From NCBI GenBank assembly GCA_020845575.1, contig JADLFL010000044.1:1-64000 (forward strand): DNA of 64,000 nucleotides. The letters run 5' to 3'. The notes under the pieces were generated by a model. The model was not told the origin of the DNA, did not search any database, and saw nothing but the letters and a program-made list of their open reading frames with translations. Positions 54,702 through 62,904 of the stretch are shown one piece after another. The translations under genes and the position numbers were made by a program. Numbering within the stretch: position 1 is the first letter of the stretch; every line of letters begins with the position of its first letter. The stretch is from Acidobacteriota bacterium. Its GTDB lineage: Bacteria; Acidobacteriota; Vicinamibacteria; Vicinamibacterales; Vicinamibacteraceae.

Positions 54702-55871
54702 TTAGGACTTGGGCGCGTCAGCCGCCGCCGACGCGGCAGTCTCCGAACGATTCACCACACGGACGGGCGTACCCGGCGAGACGCCCTGGGCCACGCCCGT
54801 CAGCAGCACGTCGCCTTCGGACAGCCCGGACGCGATTTCGGCGCGCTCGTTCTGGACGTCGACGAGACCGAGCGTCACGGACACGCGCTCGACCTTGCCG
54901 TCGCGGATGCGCAGCACGCTCGGCGACGCGTCGATGTCGCTCACCAGGTTGGTAGGCACGACGAGCCCCTTGCGCGAGGCCTGCGTGACACGCCCGTCGG
55001 CGAAGAGTCCCGCCACGAGCCTGCCGCTGCGGTTGTCCACCGTCACCCAGATCGGTACCTGCCGGGTCGTGGGGTCGGCCGTCGGGCTGATGCGGTCCAC
55101 CTTGCCCGAGAACGTCTGCCCGGGATAACCACGCACTTCGAACGTCACGTCTGCGCCCACTTTCACCATCGACAACGATTCGGATGGCACTGACGCCTCG
55201 AGCTGGATGCTCGACGGATCGACGATCGTGTAGAGCGGCGCGCCAGGCGCCACGACGTCGCCCCGATTCACCGGCCGGTCTGCAACGACGCCGGCGATGG
55301 GTGATGTGACTGTGGCATCGCCGAGCGTCTTGCGGGCGCTGGTGAGCCGGCTCTTCGCGCCCGACACTTCCGATTCCAGGCGAACGACCTCGTTGCGGGC
55401 GGCCTCGACGGCACGCTCGGCCACGGCGCCCGCGCTCACCAGCTTCTCCGTACGCGCGAGCTCGCGACGCGCGAGGTCGAGCGCCTGCTCCTGCGAGCGC
55501 ACCGACGACTCTGCCGACGTGACGCCATCGGCCGCCGTCCGCGCCTCGATGCGCGCCAGCAACTGGCCGCGGCGAACGCCCTGGCCCTGCTCCGCCGTCA
55601 CGAGCAGCACGGCACCGCCCACCTCGGCACGCACGCTCGCCTGCACGCGCGGCGTGAGCGTGCCCGACACCGACGGACCCACCGTCACATCGTCGGTTCT
55701 CACGCGAACGGTGTTCTCCGTGCCGATGTCCAGCACCGCGGGTCCCGTCTCCTTCGACGGGGCGTCGTTGGCCGCCTGCCCGGTGCACGCCGCGGCGAGC
55801 GATGCCATCACGCCGACGGCCAGCCATCCCATGCGGCCATGCCGCCCGTTCCGTGTCATCGCGCTTCTCAT
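54702..55871 (-). CDS. RND periplasmic adaptor (membrane fusion protein)
   Basis: A 389-residue predicted lipoprotein (GWLAVGVMASLAAAC lipobox). Order: barrel-sandwich half (VRAEVGGAVLLVTAEQGQGVRRGQLLARIE), alpha-hairpin with heptad helices (SAESSVRSQEQALDLARRELARTEKLV), second half (ATVTSPIAGVVADRPVNRGDVV), beta-barrel and membrane-proximal domain. It joins the pump to the TolC-type channel. The ATG at 55871 overlaps the outer-membrane gene stop (ATGA), which fixes the start. Confidence 0.92.
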   Translation of the reverse strand: MRSAMTRNGRHGRMGWLAVGVMASLAAACTGQAANDAPSKETGPAVLDIGTENTVRVRTDDVTVGPSVSGTLTPRVQASVRAEVGGAVLLVTAEQGQGVRRGQLLARIEARTAADGVTSAESSVRSQEQALDLARRELARTEKLVSAGAVAERAVEAARNEVVRLESEVSGAKSRLTSARKTLGDATVTSPIAGVVADRPVNRGDVVAPGAPLYTIVDPSSIQLEASVPSESLSMVKVGADVTFEVRGYPGQTFSGKVDRISPTADPTTRQVPIWVTVDNRSGRLVAGLFADGRVTQASRKGLVVPTNLVSDIDASPSVLRIRDGKVERVSVTLGLVDVQNERAEIASGLSEGDVLLTGVAQGVSPGTPVRVVNRSETAASAAADAPKS

Positions 55872-57511
55872 TGCTGCACTCCCGTACCTGTCATCCCCGC
55901 CGTCCCCGTGGCGCCCTGCGCCGCAGCGCCGCCGCCCACCTGCGCACCGCCCACCTGCGCACCGCCCGCCGCGGCCGCGCGCGCGCCGCCCGCCCCAACG
56001 GGCAGATCCGCGAGCAGCGCCAGGCGCGAACGGCTGACCTGCAGATCGCGCGCGGCCTGGGCGCGCGACGCGCCTGCCTGCTCGAGCGCCAGGCGGGCGT
56101 CGTTCAATTCGAGTTGCGTCGAGAGCCCTTCGCCGTACCGCACGTTGGCAATCTCGTACGCGCGCTGGGCCTGCTCCACGGTGCCGGCCGACGCGTCCCA
56201 CGCCGCGCGCGCCGCGAGATAGGCGGCGTGCGCGCTGCGTTGATCGAGTTCGGCCAGTTCCTTCACGAGTTCCAGCTGCTGCCGGCTCTCGGCCAGCGTC
56301 GCTTCGGCGATCGCGCGATTGGCCTTGCGGCGTCCGCCGTCGAGCAGCGGCAGCGAGATCGTGGCCCCCACCGTCCAGTCGCGCCTGTTGAACGCGGGCA
56401 GCGGGTCGTACGCGTACGTCGTGAACGACGAGGTGAGGTTGACGCGCGGCTTGAAGAGCGACTGCGTCGCGTCCAGCGCCGCCTGGTTGGCCTGCACGCC
56501 GTACTCGGTCTGCTTGACCGATGTGCGCGCCACGAGCGCGAGTGTCGCTTCCGCCTCGGCGAGCGCGGCGGTCCACCGCGTGGCCAGCAGGCCATTGGGC
56601 TCGACGAGATTCGCGTCGAGCTCGAGCGGCTGATCCGACGGCACGTTGATCAACTGCCTGAGCCGCAGGTACGCGAGATCGCGCTGCACGCCGGCGCGAA
56701 TCACGCCCGCCCGCTGGTTGTCTCGCGCGACTCGCGCGCGGAGCACCTCGAACTCGGCAATCTGGCCGACCTGATACTGCAGGTCGATCTGACGCAGTGT
56801 TTCGCCCGCCTGCGTGAATGCCGCGTCGGCGATGGCCACGAGCCGATCGGCAAGCGCGGCGTCGTAGAACGCCGTGGCGACATCGAGATCGAGTTGCGCG
56901 CGCGCCGTGGTCACGCCGAGCGACGCCGCGTCGCGACCCGCGCGCGCCTGGCGTTCGAGCGCTCGAAGTTCACCGCCGTCATAGACGCGCTGCGCGAACG
57001 TCAGGCTCGCCGTCCAGGTGTTCAACTGACCGAACGGCAGGTCGTTGTCGCCGCCGCCGCCGAACGGGTTGCCCGCCGGGCACTGGAGATAGCGCTCGAG
57101 TTCCGCGAGGCGGTCGGCGAGCGGCGCGCCGGGATTCACCGTCAGGCCGGCGCACGGCACCGTGGGACCGGCACTGTCGAAGATGCCGTCGAACTGCGTC
57201 TGCAGCGTGCGCTGGTAGCCGAGCGCCGAGTTCAGCTGCGGAAAGAGCCCGCTGCGCACGACGGCCACCTGCCCGTCGGCGCGGCGCACGCCGGCTTCGG
57301 CCACGGCCACCGTCTCGCTGTCACCCTCGGCCAGGCTCAGCGCCTCGTCGAGCGTGATGCGGCGCGCGGCCGTCGTCGGGACGGCCGGTGTCTGTGCCTG
57401 GGCGTGGGCCATCGGCACCAGTACCGCGGAGGCGAGGAGCATGCCGCCGAGAGCGGCGCAGGAGCGGCTCTTGTGGCCGTCCCTTGAGCGGGTAAGCAAC
57501 GACTTATCCAT
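55868..57511 (-). CDS. TolC-family outer-membrane efflux protein
   Basis: A 547-residue protein with signal peptide (CAALGGMLLASAVLVPMAHAQ) and two TolC repeats: LDEALSLAEGDSETVAVAEAGVRRA at the start and PAFNRRDWTVGATISLPLLDGGRRKANRA in the second half, with long helical stretches (ALDATQSLFKPRVNL). The insertion CAGLTVNPGAPLADRLAELERYLQCP contains a probable disulfide. The end is Gly/Ala-rich low complexity (GGAQVGGAQVGGGAAAQG). It starts 8 nt inside the tetR end. Confidence 0.9.
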   Translation of the reverse strand: MDKSLLTRSRDGHKSRSCAALGGMLLASAVLVPMAHAQAQTPAVPTTAARRITLDEALSLAEGDSETVAVAEAGVRRADGQVAVVRSGLFPQLNSALGYQRTLQTQFDGIFDSAGPTVPCAGLTVNPGAPLADRLAELERYLQCPAGNPFGGGGDNDLPFGQLNTWTASLTFAQRVYDGGELRALERQARAGRDAASLGVTTARAQLDLDVATAFYDAALADRLVAIADAAFTQAGETLRQIDLQYQVGQIAEFEVLRARVARDNQRAGVIRAGVQRDLAYLRLRQLINVPSDQPLELDANLVEPNGLLATRWTAALAEAEATLALVARTSVKQTEYGVQANQAALDATQSLFKPRVNLTSSFTTYAYDPLPAFNRRDWTVGATISLPLLDGGRRKANRAIAEATLAESRQQLELVKELAELDQRSAHAAYLAARAAWDASAGTVEQAQRAYEIANVRYGEGLSTQLELNDARLALEQAGASRAQAARDLQVSRSRLALLADLPVGAGGARAAAAGGAQVGGAQVGGGAAAQGATGTAGMTGTGVQQ

Positions 57512-58121
57512 GATGGACCACCGTGTCTGGGGCCGACGCGGGGCCGGCGGCACGCGCGCCGATGGCGCGAAGGAAGAACGCCACGTAGCGCTGCGGCGCC
57601 TCGTCTGGCGGATACGGATAGCAATGCGGCTGGACGTCGCGCCCCATCGCGTCGGCAAAGACCACGCCGGTCAGGACGTTGGTGGCCACGGCCGTGTCGA
57701 GATCGGCATCACACAGCCCGGCGGTACACAGCGCGTCGAGATAGCTCTGGAGACGCAGCTTGGTCGAGGCACCGACGCGATCGCCGATGCAGGCCATGTC
57801 GGGGTGCGACTGGACGTCGGCCATGGCGGCCTTGATCAGCCGGTGGTGGCGCAGGACGAAGTCGTAGTGGCGCGCGGTCCAGTCCAGCAGCTCCGCGGCA
57901 GGGTCCACCGGCACCGCCGGAAGGGCGGCTTCATCACGCAGGCGCTCCATGACGCGCAGCACGGCCTCGGTGATGAGGCCTTCCTTGGATCCGAACTGCC
58001 GGAAGAGGGTGACTTCGTTCACGCCGGCTTCCTGCGCGATGCGACGAGTCGTCGCGCCGCGGAACCCGGCATTGGCAAAGACCTTCACGGCGGCCTCGAG
58101 GAGTTGTTCGCGCACGTCCAT
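57504..58121 (-). CDS. TetR-family repressor of efflux operon
   Basis: A 205-residue regulator. The HTH is REQLLEAAVKVFANAGFRGATTRRIAQEAGVNEVTLFRQFGSKEGLI; the ligand domain follows, with several Cys and His residues (CTAGLCDADLD). I chose the ATG at 58121, the usual distance from the HTH; a start at 58166 would add 15 atypical residues. Its 3' end overlaps tolC by 8 nt, so it is part of the operon it probably represses. A near-perfect 16-bp palindrome lies upstream at 58179-58194. Confidence 0.9.
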   Translation of the reverse strand: MDVREQLLEAAVKVFANAGFRGATTRRIAQEAGVNEVTLFRQFGSKEGLITEAVLRVMERLRDEAALPAVPVDPAAELLDWTARHYDFVLRHHRLIKAAMADVQSHPDMACIGDRVGASTKLRLQSYLDALCTAGLCDADLDTAVATNVLTGVVFADAMGRDVQPHCYPYPPDEAPQRYVAFFLRAIGARAAGPASAPDTVVHHG

Positions 58122-58178
58122 GGTAACGGTGCCGCGTGAGGCGGCGAACTCGACTTGTACCAACATTTCACAATGACA

Positions 58179-58194
58179 GCAAGCAATTACTTGC
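58179..58194 (-). promoter_or_regulatory. Candidate TetR operator
   Basis: GCAAGCAATTACTTGC, a palindrome with one mismatched pair, in an AT-rich stretch upstream of the repressor gene. A second palindrome with the same half-site, GCAAGCGCTTGC, lies at 58334-58345. Confidence 0.5.
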
Positions 58195-58393
58195 GCGCAT
58201 ACTCACGTGCCGTGCGATCGCTAATGTTTTTACCTTTTCAACGAGACGTTTCGACGACGACAACTGGACGCTTGTTCATATTCATCACAAGCTCAGGCGA
58301 TGTCCAGTACTCCCGGAGAGAACCTCTGCCGCTGCAAGCGCTTGCTTGCGTCGACGACTCTGTGACGCGGGCACGCGCCGAAAAGTTCCATCT
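58195..58393. other. AT-rich upstream region of efflux operon
   Basis: About 200 bp with markedly more A/T (for example TAATGTTTTTACCTTTTC near 58222) than the surrounding genes. It contains the palindrome GCAAGCGCTTGC (58334-58345) and nothing coding that I can support. Confidence 0.4.
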
Positions 58394-58480
58394 CCGGCAC
58401 CGGGCAACGGGATGGGCACCGGGCATCGGGCATCGGGCACCGGGCACCGGGCACCGGGCACCGGGCACCGGGCACCGGGT
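58394..58480. repeat. Heptad repeat array (CGGGCAC/CGGGCAT type)
   Basis: After a degenerate start, about nine contiguous units of CGGGCAC or CGGGCAT from 58417 to 58479, then GTTGAGCATTCGGCATTCGG-like half repeats. Confidence 0.92.
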
Positions 58481-58525
58481 TGAGCATTCGGCATTCGGCA
58501 TTCCCGGCATCGCGGCATTCGCAGT

Positions 58526-58531
58526 TAGGCT
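58526..58531 (+). promoter_or_regulatory. -10-like element TAGGCT of glycoside hydrolase gene
   Basis: TAGGCT ends 6 nt before the GTG at 58538. Confidence 0.45.
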
Positions 58532-58537
58532 GTTCCC

Positions 58538-59497
58538 GTGATTCCGCACGGCGCGAACCTCCCCTGGCTCAGGTACGGCGGAGATTTCGGCGCCAACGCC
58601 TGGTCGCCTCGCGGCGGCCTCTCGGTGTCCGATCGCACGCCGCTCCACCGCGTCCTCGACACGGCCGCTTCCGCCGGTGCCGAGGTCGTCCGCTGGTTCG
58701 TCCTCTGCGACGGCCGCGCCGGCTTCACCGTCGACGCCTCGGGCATGCCCACGGGCCTCCATCCCGTGGTGCTCGACGACATGGCCATCGCCCTCGACAC
58801 CCTGCATGCGCACGGCCTGCGCATGGTACCCGTGCTGTTCGACTTCACATGGGCCGACGTGCGGCGCGTCGTCAACGGCGTGGCCCTCGGCGGAGGCGCC
58901 CCCGTGCTGCGGGATCCCGTCGCCCGTCACACGCTGTGGCGTGCCGTCGACGATCTCCTCGTCGCGTTCGGCCGGCACCCCGCCATCGCCATGTGGGATC
59001 TGTGGAACGAACCCGAATGGATGACGACACCCTGGCGACCGCCAGCACGTCGTCTCTCATCCGCACAGTTGCGGCGATGTCTGGCCGAACTCGCGCTGCA
59101 CGTACGTTGGCACGCGGTGCATCCGATCACCGTCGGTCTCGCGAGCGCAGCCGGCCTTCCACTCTGCCGCGCGCTCGACCTCGACGTGCTGCAGGTGCAC
59201 TGGTACGACCATCTCGAACGCCGTCATCCGCTCGCACGATGCCCGCACGTCACATGGAGCCATGCGCCGCTCCTGCTCGGCGAGTACCCGACACGCGGCA
59301 GCGCCACGTCGCCAGAACGCATCATCGACATCGCCCGCAACGCCGGCTACGCCGCCACATGGCCGTGGTCCCTCCACGCCGACGATCGCTGCACCGACAA
59401 CGATGCCGCGCTGCACGCACTGCAACACGGACGCACGCAGGACGAGGGGTCTGACAGGGAGACCGGCAACGGGCAACCGGCAACAGGCAACCGGTAG
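58538..59497 (+). CDS. Clan GH-A glycoside hydrolase (GH5-like)
   Basis: A 319-residue TIM-barrel glycosidase. IAMWDLWNEPEW contains the catalytic acid/base (Asn-Glu-Pro), and PLLLGEYPTRG the nucleophile Glu at the end of strand 7; VVRWFVLCDGR and LQVHWYDHL are other barrel ends. No signal peptide, so it is cytoplasmic or exported otherwise. Start GTG at 58538, 6 nt after TAGGCT. The last residues (ETGNGQPATGNR) are encoded by the heptad repeat, which also supplies the stop. Substrate not evident. Confidence 0.8.
   Translation: MIPHGANLPWLRYGGDFGANAWSPRGGLSVSDRTPLHRVLDTAASAGAEVVRWFVLCDGRAGFTVDASGMPTGLHPVVLDDMAIALDTLHAHGLRMVPVLFDFTWADVRRVVNGVALGGGAPVLRDPVARHTLWRAVDDLLVAFGRHPAIAMWDLWNEPEWMTTPWRPPARRLSSAQLRRCLAELALHVRWHAVHPITVGLASAAGLPLCRALDLDVLQVHWYDHLERRHPLARCPHVTWSHAPLLLGEYPTRGSATSPERIIDIARNAGYAATWPWSLHADDRCTDNDAALHALQHGRTQDEGSDRETGNGQPATGNR
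59462..59494. repeat. Heptad repeat tract inside 3' coding end
   Basis: About five CCGGCAA-like units that encode the C-terminus of the glycoside hydrolase. Confidence 0.88.
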
Positions 59498-59576
59498 GCG
59501 TCTCGTGCGCCGGTCGCGCACACGTGCTCATACCTCGCACCAACAACCCGTTAGTTGACCCTATCCAATCCCGAAT

Positions 59577-59612
59577 CCGGTTGCCGGTTGCCCGTTACCG
59601 GTTGCCGGTTGC
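59577..59612. repeat. Heptad repeat tract (TTGCCGG type)
   Basis: Five TTGCCGG/TTGCCCG/TTACCGG units ending 2-3 nt before the -10-like element of the ATP-grasp gene; inverted relative to 59462-59494. Confidence 0.88.
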
Positions 59613-59614
59613 GC

Positions 59615-59620
59615 TACACT
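59615..59620 (+). promoter_or_regulatory. -10-like element TACACT of ATP-grasp gene
   Basis: TACACT ends 6 nt before the ATG at 59627. Confidence 0.55.
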
Positions 59621-59626
59621 TCGCGC

Positions 59627-60646
59627 ATGCGTCGCTTACGCGTGCTCTGTCTGATGCACGACTACCTCGTGCCGCCCGACGATGACACGAAGTACGACAC
59701 CAGCGTGCCCTGGAAGACCGAGTTCGACGTCAAGAACACGCTGGACGTGATGGGGCATGACGTGCGAGTCGTGGGCGTGGCCGACGACCTTGCCGTGGTA
59801 CGCAACGCCACGAAGGAGTTCGCGCCGCACATCGTCTTCAACCTGATGGAGAACTTCACCGAGGTCGGCGTGTTCGATCAGAACATCGTCAGCTACCTCG
59901 AACTGCTGAAGACGCCGTACACGGGCTGCAATCCGCGCGGCCTCATGCTGTCGCGCGACAAGGCGCTCTCCAAGCAGTTGCTCTCCTATCACCGCATCCC
60001 CGTTCCCGACTTCGCGGTGTTCCGCGTCGGGCGCGCCGTGCAGCGTCCCAAGCGCCTCACGTTCCCGCTCATCGTCAAGTCGCTCACGCAGGAAGCCTCC
60101 ATCGGCATCTCGCAGGCGTCGGTGGTCGAGAGCGACGAGAAGCTGCGCGAGCGCGTGCACTTCATCCACCACAGCGTGGGCACCGACGCCATCGTCGAGC
60201 GCTACATTCCAGGCCGCGAGTTGTACGTCGGCATCGTGGGCAACCTGGCGTTGAAGGTCTTCCCCGTGTGGGAGTTGAACCTCGGCAACCTCCCGCGCGA
60301 GAACTGGCGCATCGCCACCGAACGCGTGAAGTGGAGCGGACCCTACCAGGAGAAGCACGGCATCATGAGCGGACCCGCGCAGGGCCTCGATGCCAGCCTC
60401 GTCGATCGGATCCAGGGGCTGTGCAAGCGCGTCTATCGCACGCTCGATCTGAGCGGCTACGCCCGCATCGACCTCCGCCTCACCGACGAGGCCCGGATCT
60501 ACGTACTGGAAGCCAATGCGAACCCGCAGATCGCGTATGGCGAGGACTTCGCCGAATCGGCCGAAGCCGCGGGCCTCGCCTACGATCAACTCCTGCAGCG
60601 CATCATCAACTACGGCCTTGCCTGGCGCCCCGAGCGCCGCGGCTGA
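59627..60646 (+). CDS. ATP-grasp ligase, D-Ala-D-Ala-ligase-like
   Basis: A 339-residue ATP-grasp enzyme. The N-terminal part (HDVRVVGVADDLAVVRNATKEFAPHIVFNLMENF) and PYTGCNPRGLMLSRDKALSKQLL match the D-alanine--D-alanine ligase superfamily; FPLIVKSLTQEASIGISQ is the ATP-binding Lys/Gly loop, VERYIPGRELYVGIVG follows, and DLSGYARIDLRLTDE...VLEANANPQIA carries the Mg-binding Asp, Glu and Asn. It is likely not the cell-wall Ddl but a paralogue linking other amino acids. The start excludes a 24-residue heptad-derived extension. Confidence 0.82.
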   Translation: MRRLRVLCLMHDYLVPPDDDTKYDTSVPWKTEFDVKNTLDVMGHDVRVVGVADDLAVVRNATKEFAPHIVFNLMENFTEVGVFDQNIVSYLELLKTPYTGCNPRGLMLSRDKALSKQLLSYHRIPVPDFAVFRVGRAVQRPKRLTFPLIVKSLTQEASIGISQASVVESDEKLRERVHFIHHSVGTDAIVERYIPGRELYVGIVGNLALKVFPVWELNLGNLPRENWRIATERVKWSGPYQEKHGIMSGPAQGLDASLVDRIQGLCKRVYRTLDLSGYARIDLRLTDEARIYVLEANANPQIAYGEDFAESAEAAGLAYDQLLQRIINYGLAWRPERRG

Positions 60647-60666
60647 TCCCCGCCCCGCGCTCCTGA

Positions 60667-60672
60667 TACAGT
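60667..60672 (+). promoter_or_regulatory. -10-like element TACAGT of symporter pair
   Basis: TACAGT ends 11 nt before the ATG of the DUF485 gene. Confidence 0.45.
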
Positions 60673-60683
60673 AGCCGGCGCTC

Positions 60684-60884
60684 ATGCAGATTCCCCGGAT
60701 CGCCCTCTGGCTGTTCGCCCTGTACCTGGTCGTCTACGTCGGCTTCATGGCCGTCAGCGCGTTCGCGCCGGGACTCAACGCCCTGACGCCCGTCTGGGGC
60801 CTGCCCGTCTCGCTCCTGTACGGCCTCCTGCTCATCGGGCTGGCCTTCCTCCTCGCCGCGCTCTATCTGCGCCTGGCCCGCTGA
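60684..60884 (+). CDS. DUF485 small membrane protein
   Basis: A 66-residue protein with two transmembrane helices (IALWLFALYLVVYVGFMAVSAF; GLPVSLLYGLLLIGLAFLLAALYL), the size and layout of the DUF485 partner (YjcH type) of acetate-type sodium symporters. It precedes the symporter by 7 nt, as in the classic pair. Confidence 0.82.
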   Translation: MQIPRIALWLFALYLVVYVGFMAVSAFAPGLNALTPVWGLPVSLLYGLLLIGLAFLLAALYLRLAR

Positions 60885-60891
60885 TCCCGTC

Positions 60892-62781
60892 ATGGTCTAC
60901 GTCACCTCGCCGCTCGCCGTCGGCGTGTTCATCTCGTTCGTCCTCGGCGTCCTGATCCTGAGCTGGTGGCTCGGCCGGAGCGCGCGCTCCGCGAGCGGCT
61001 ACTACGCGGCGCACGGACAGATCCACTGGTTCGTCAACGGGATCGCGTTCGCCGGTGATTACCTGTCTGCCGCGTCGTTCCTCGGCATCTGCGGGATGAT
61101 CGCGTTCTACGGGTACGACGGCTTTCTCTACTCCATCGGCTACCTGGCCGGCTGGATCGTCGCGCTCTTCGTCGTCGCCGAACCGCTCAAGCAGATGGGC
61201 AAGTTCACGTTCGCCGACGCGCTCGACGCCCGCTTCCACTCGCGCGGCATCAAGCTCGCCGCCGCGATCAGCACGCTCGTCGTGAGCCTCTTCTACCTGA
61301 TCCCGCAGATGGTCGGCGCCGGCGTGCTCATCAAGCCGCTGCTCGGCTTCTCGCACGCCGCCGGCGTCCTCATCGTCGGCGTGGTGGTCACGATCATCGT
61401 CGTCACCGCGGGCATGGTGTCGACGACGTGGGTGCAGTTCATCAAGGGCGGCCTGCTGGTGGCGTTCTGCCTCCTGTTGACGACGCTGATCCTGCAGCGC
61501 GGCTTCGACGTACCCGCGGACGTCGCGTCGATGCCGCGGGACGCGTCGGCCGTGGAAGCCACCGGTCAGGTGGTGACCGATCCCGACTGGCCCGATGGCG
61601 CCTGGTTACGCGTGCAGGAGGGTTCTGGCGCCGTGCGCACGTGGCGCCGGCTGCCCGACCGACGCGTCCTCCGCACGCAGGTGGTGACGACGGGCCCGGC
61701 CGGTACGTACGTCGACGGCCTGCCACAGGGCCTCGGACCGGGCCAGCAGGACCTGACGCCCATCGGTGTGGTGACGGCCCTGCCCGACGGCGCGACATCG
61801 TCGGGCGCGCTCGGTCCGCTCGCCTTCCTGCGCACGTTCAGCGGCAGCACGATCGAGACATGGACGTCCGAGCGGCGCGCGCTGTCTGACGGCCGTGTCG
61901 CGATGGTCTACACGCCGCGCACGCAGACGGGTGCCGACCTCCTGCAACCGGGCGCAAGCCCCACGTTCAGGGGCGTTCGCAGCGACAAACTGTTCGACAA
62001 ACTCGACTTTCTCTCGTTGATGCTGGCGCTCTTCGCGGGCACCGCGTCGCTGCCCCACATCCTGATCCGCTACTACACCGTCAAGGACGTGATGGCCGTG
62101 CGCAAGAGCACGGTCGTGGGCATCGGTGCGATCGGCATCTTCTACATCCTCACGCTGTATCTCGGGCTCGGTGCCATGACGAGCGGCGCGCTCGACGTGA
62201 CCAACAACAACATGGCCGCGCCGCTGCTCGCGCGCAGCTTCAGCAATCCGCTCTTCGCGATCATCTCTGCCATCGCGTTCACCACGGTGCTCGGCACGGT
62301 GAGCGGCCTCATCCTCGCGGCCAGCGGCGCCGTGGTGCACGACCTGTTCACGCACGTGCTGAAGATGGACCTCACCGACGATGCGAAGGTGCGCGCCGGG
62401 AAGATGGTGGCCGTGGCCGTTGGCCTCGTGGCGATGCTGCTCGGTATCGCGTTCGAGAAGCTGAACGTGTCGTTCCTCGTGGGCTGGGCCTTCAACGTCG
62501 CGGCATCGGCCAACCTGCCGTCGCTCGTGATGCTCCTGTTCTGGAAGCGCACCACCAAGCAGGGCATCGTCGCGGCCATCCTCGTCGGCATGGCGAGCTC
62601 ACTCGCGTGGATCCTCTGCAGCGCGCAGGCCTTCCGCGACGTCTACGGCTGGGCGCCGGAGACGGCGCCCGTCCCGTTCAGCCAGCCCGGTATCGTCACG
62701 ATTCCGCTCGGATTCCTCGTGCTCGTCGTCGTCTCGCTGCTCACCCCGCCGCGACGGCCAGACGACGCATCGCGCGCCTGA
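60892..62781 (+). CDS. Sodium:solute symporter, ActP-like, with inserted loop domain
   Basis: A 629-residue member of the SSS family, with about 13 helices. GRSARSASGYYAAHGQIHWFVNGIAFAGDYLSAASFLGICG matches the start of ActP (acetate/glycolate uptake), and LFAGTASLPHILIRYYTVKDVMAVRKS is the conserved helix pair after the loop. A soluble insertion of about 150 residues (about 205-360, from RGFDVPADVASMP to GVRSDKLFDKLD) makes it longer than the 549-residue E. coli protein. It pairs with DUF485. Substrate likely a small carboxylate. Confidence 0.88.
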   Translation: MVYVTSPLAVGVFISFVLGVLILSWWLGRSARSASGYYAAHGQIHWFVNGIAFAGDYLSAASFLGICGMIAFYGYDGFLYSIGYLAGWIVALFVVAEPLKQMGKFTFADALDARFHSRGIKLAAAISTLVVSLFYLIPQMVGAGVLIKPLLGFSHAAGVLIVGVVVTIIVVTAGMVSTTWVQFIKGGLLVAFCLLLTTLILQRGFDVPADVASMPRDASAVEATGQVVTDPDWPDGAWLRVQEGSGAVRTWRRLPDRRVLRTQVVTTGPAGTYVDGLPQGLGPGQQDLTPIGVVTALPDGATSSGALGPLAFLRTFSGSTIETWTSERRALSDGRVAMVYTPRTQTGADLLQPGASPTFRGVRSDKLFDKLDFLSLMLALFAGTASLPHILIRYYTVKDVMAVRKSTVVGIGAIGIFYILTLYLGLGAMTSGALDVTNNNMAAPLLARSFSNPLFAIISAIAFTTVLGTVSGLILAASGAVVHDLFTHVLKMDLTDDAKVRAGKMVAVAVGLVAMLLGIAFEKLNVSFLVGWAFNVAASANLPSLVMLLFWKRTTKQGIVAAILVGMASSLAWILCSAQAFRDVYGWAPETAPVPFSQPGIVTIPLGFLVLVVVSLLTPPRRPDDASRA

Positions 62782-62794
62782 CGTCAGGCGCGCG
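62771..62794 (+). terminator. Perfect 24-bp palindrome over the symporter stop codon
   Basis: CGCGCGCCTGAC followed by GTCAGGCGCGCG. The TGA stop (62779-62781) lies in its left arm, so the hairpin can form only once the ribosome has left. No T-tract follows. Confidence 0.5.
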
Positions 62795-62904
62795 ACCGGG
62801 CCGCCGGGGTTTCCTGCTATCCTTGCCGGGACGTCTCCGGCAGGCCTGCAGGACTTCCCCCGGCACCGGACACGACATTCGCCTGCGAAAGGACCAGGAA
62901 CGTT

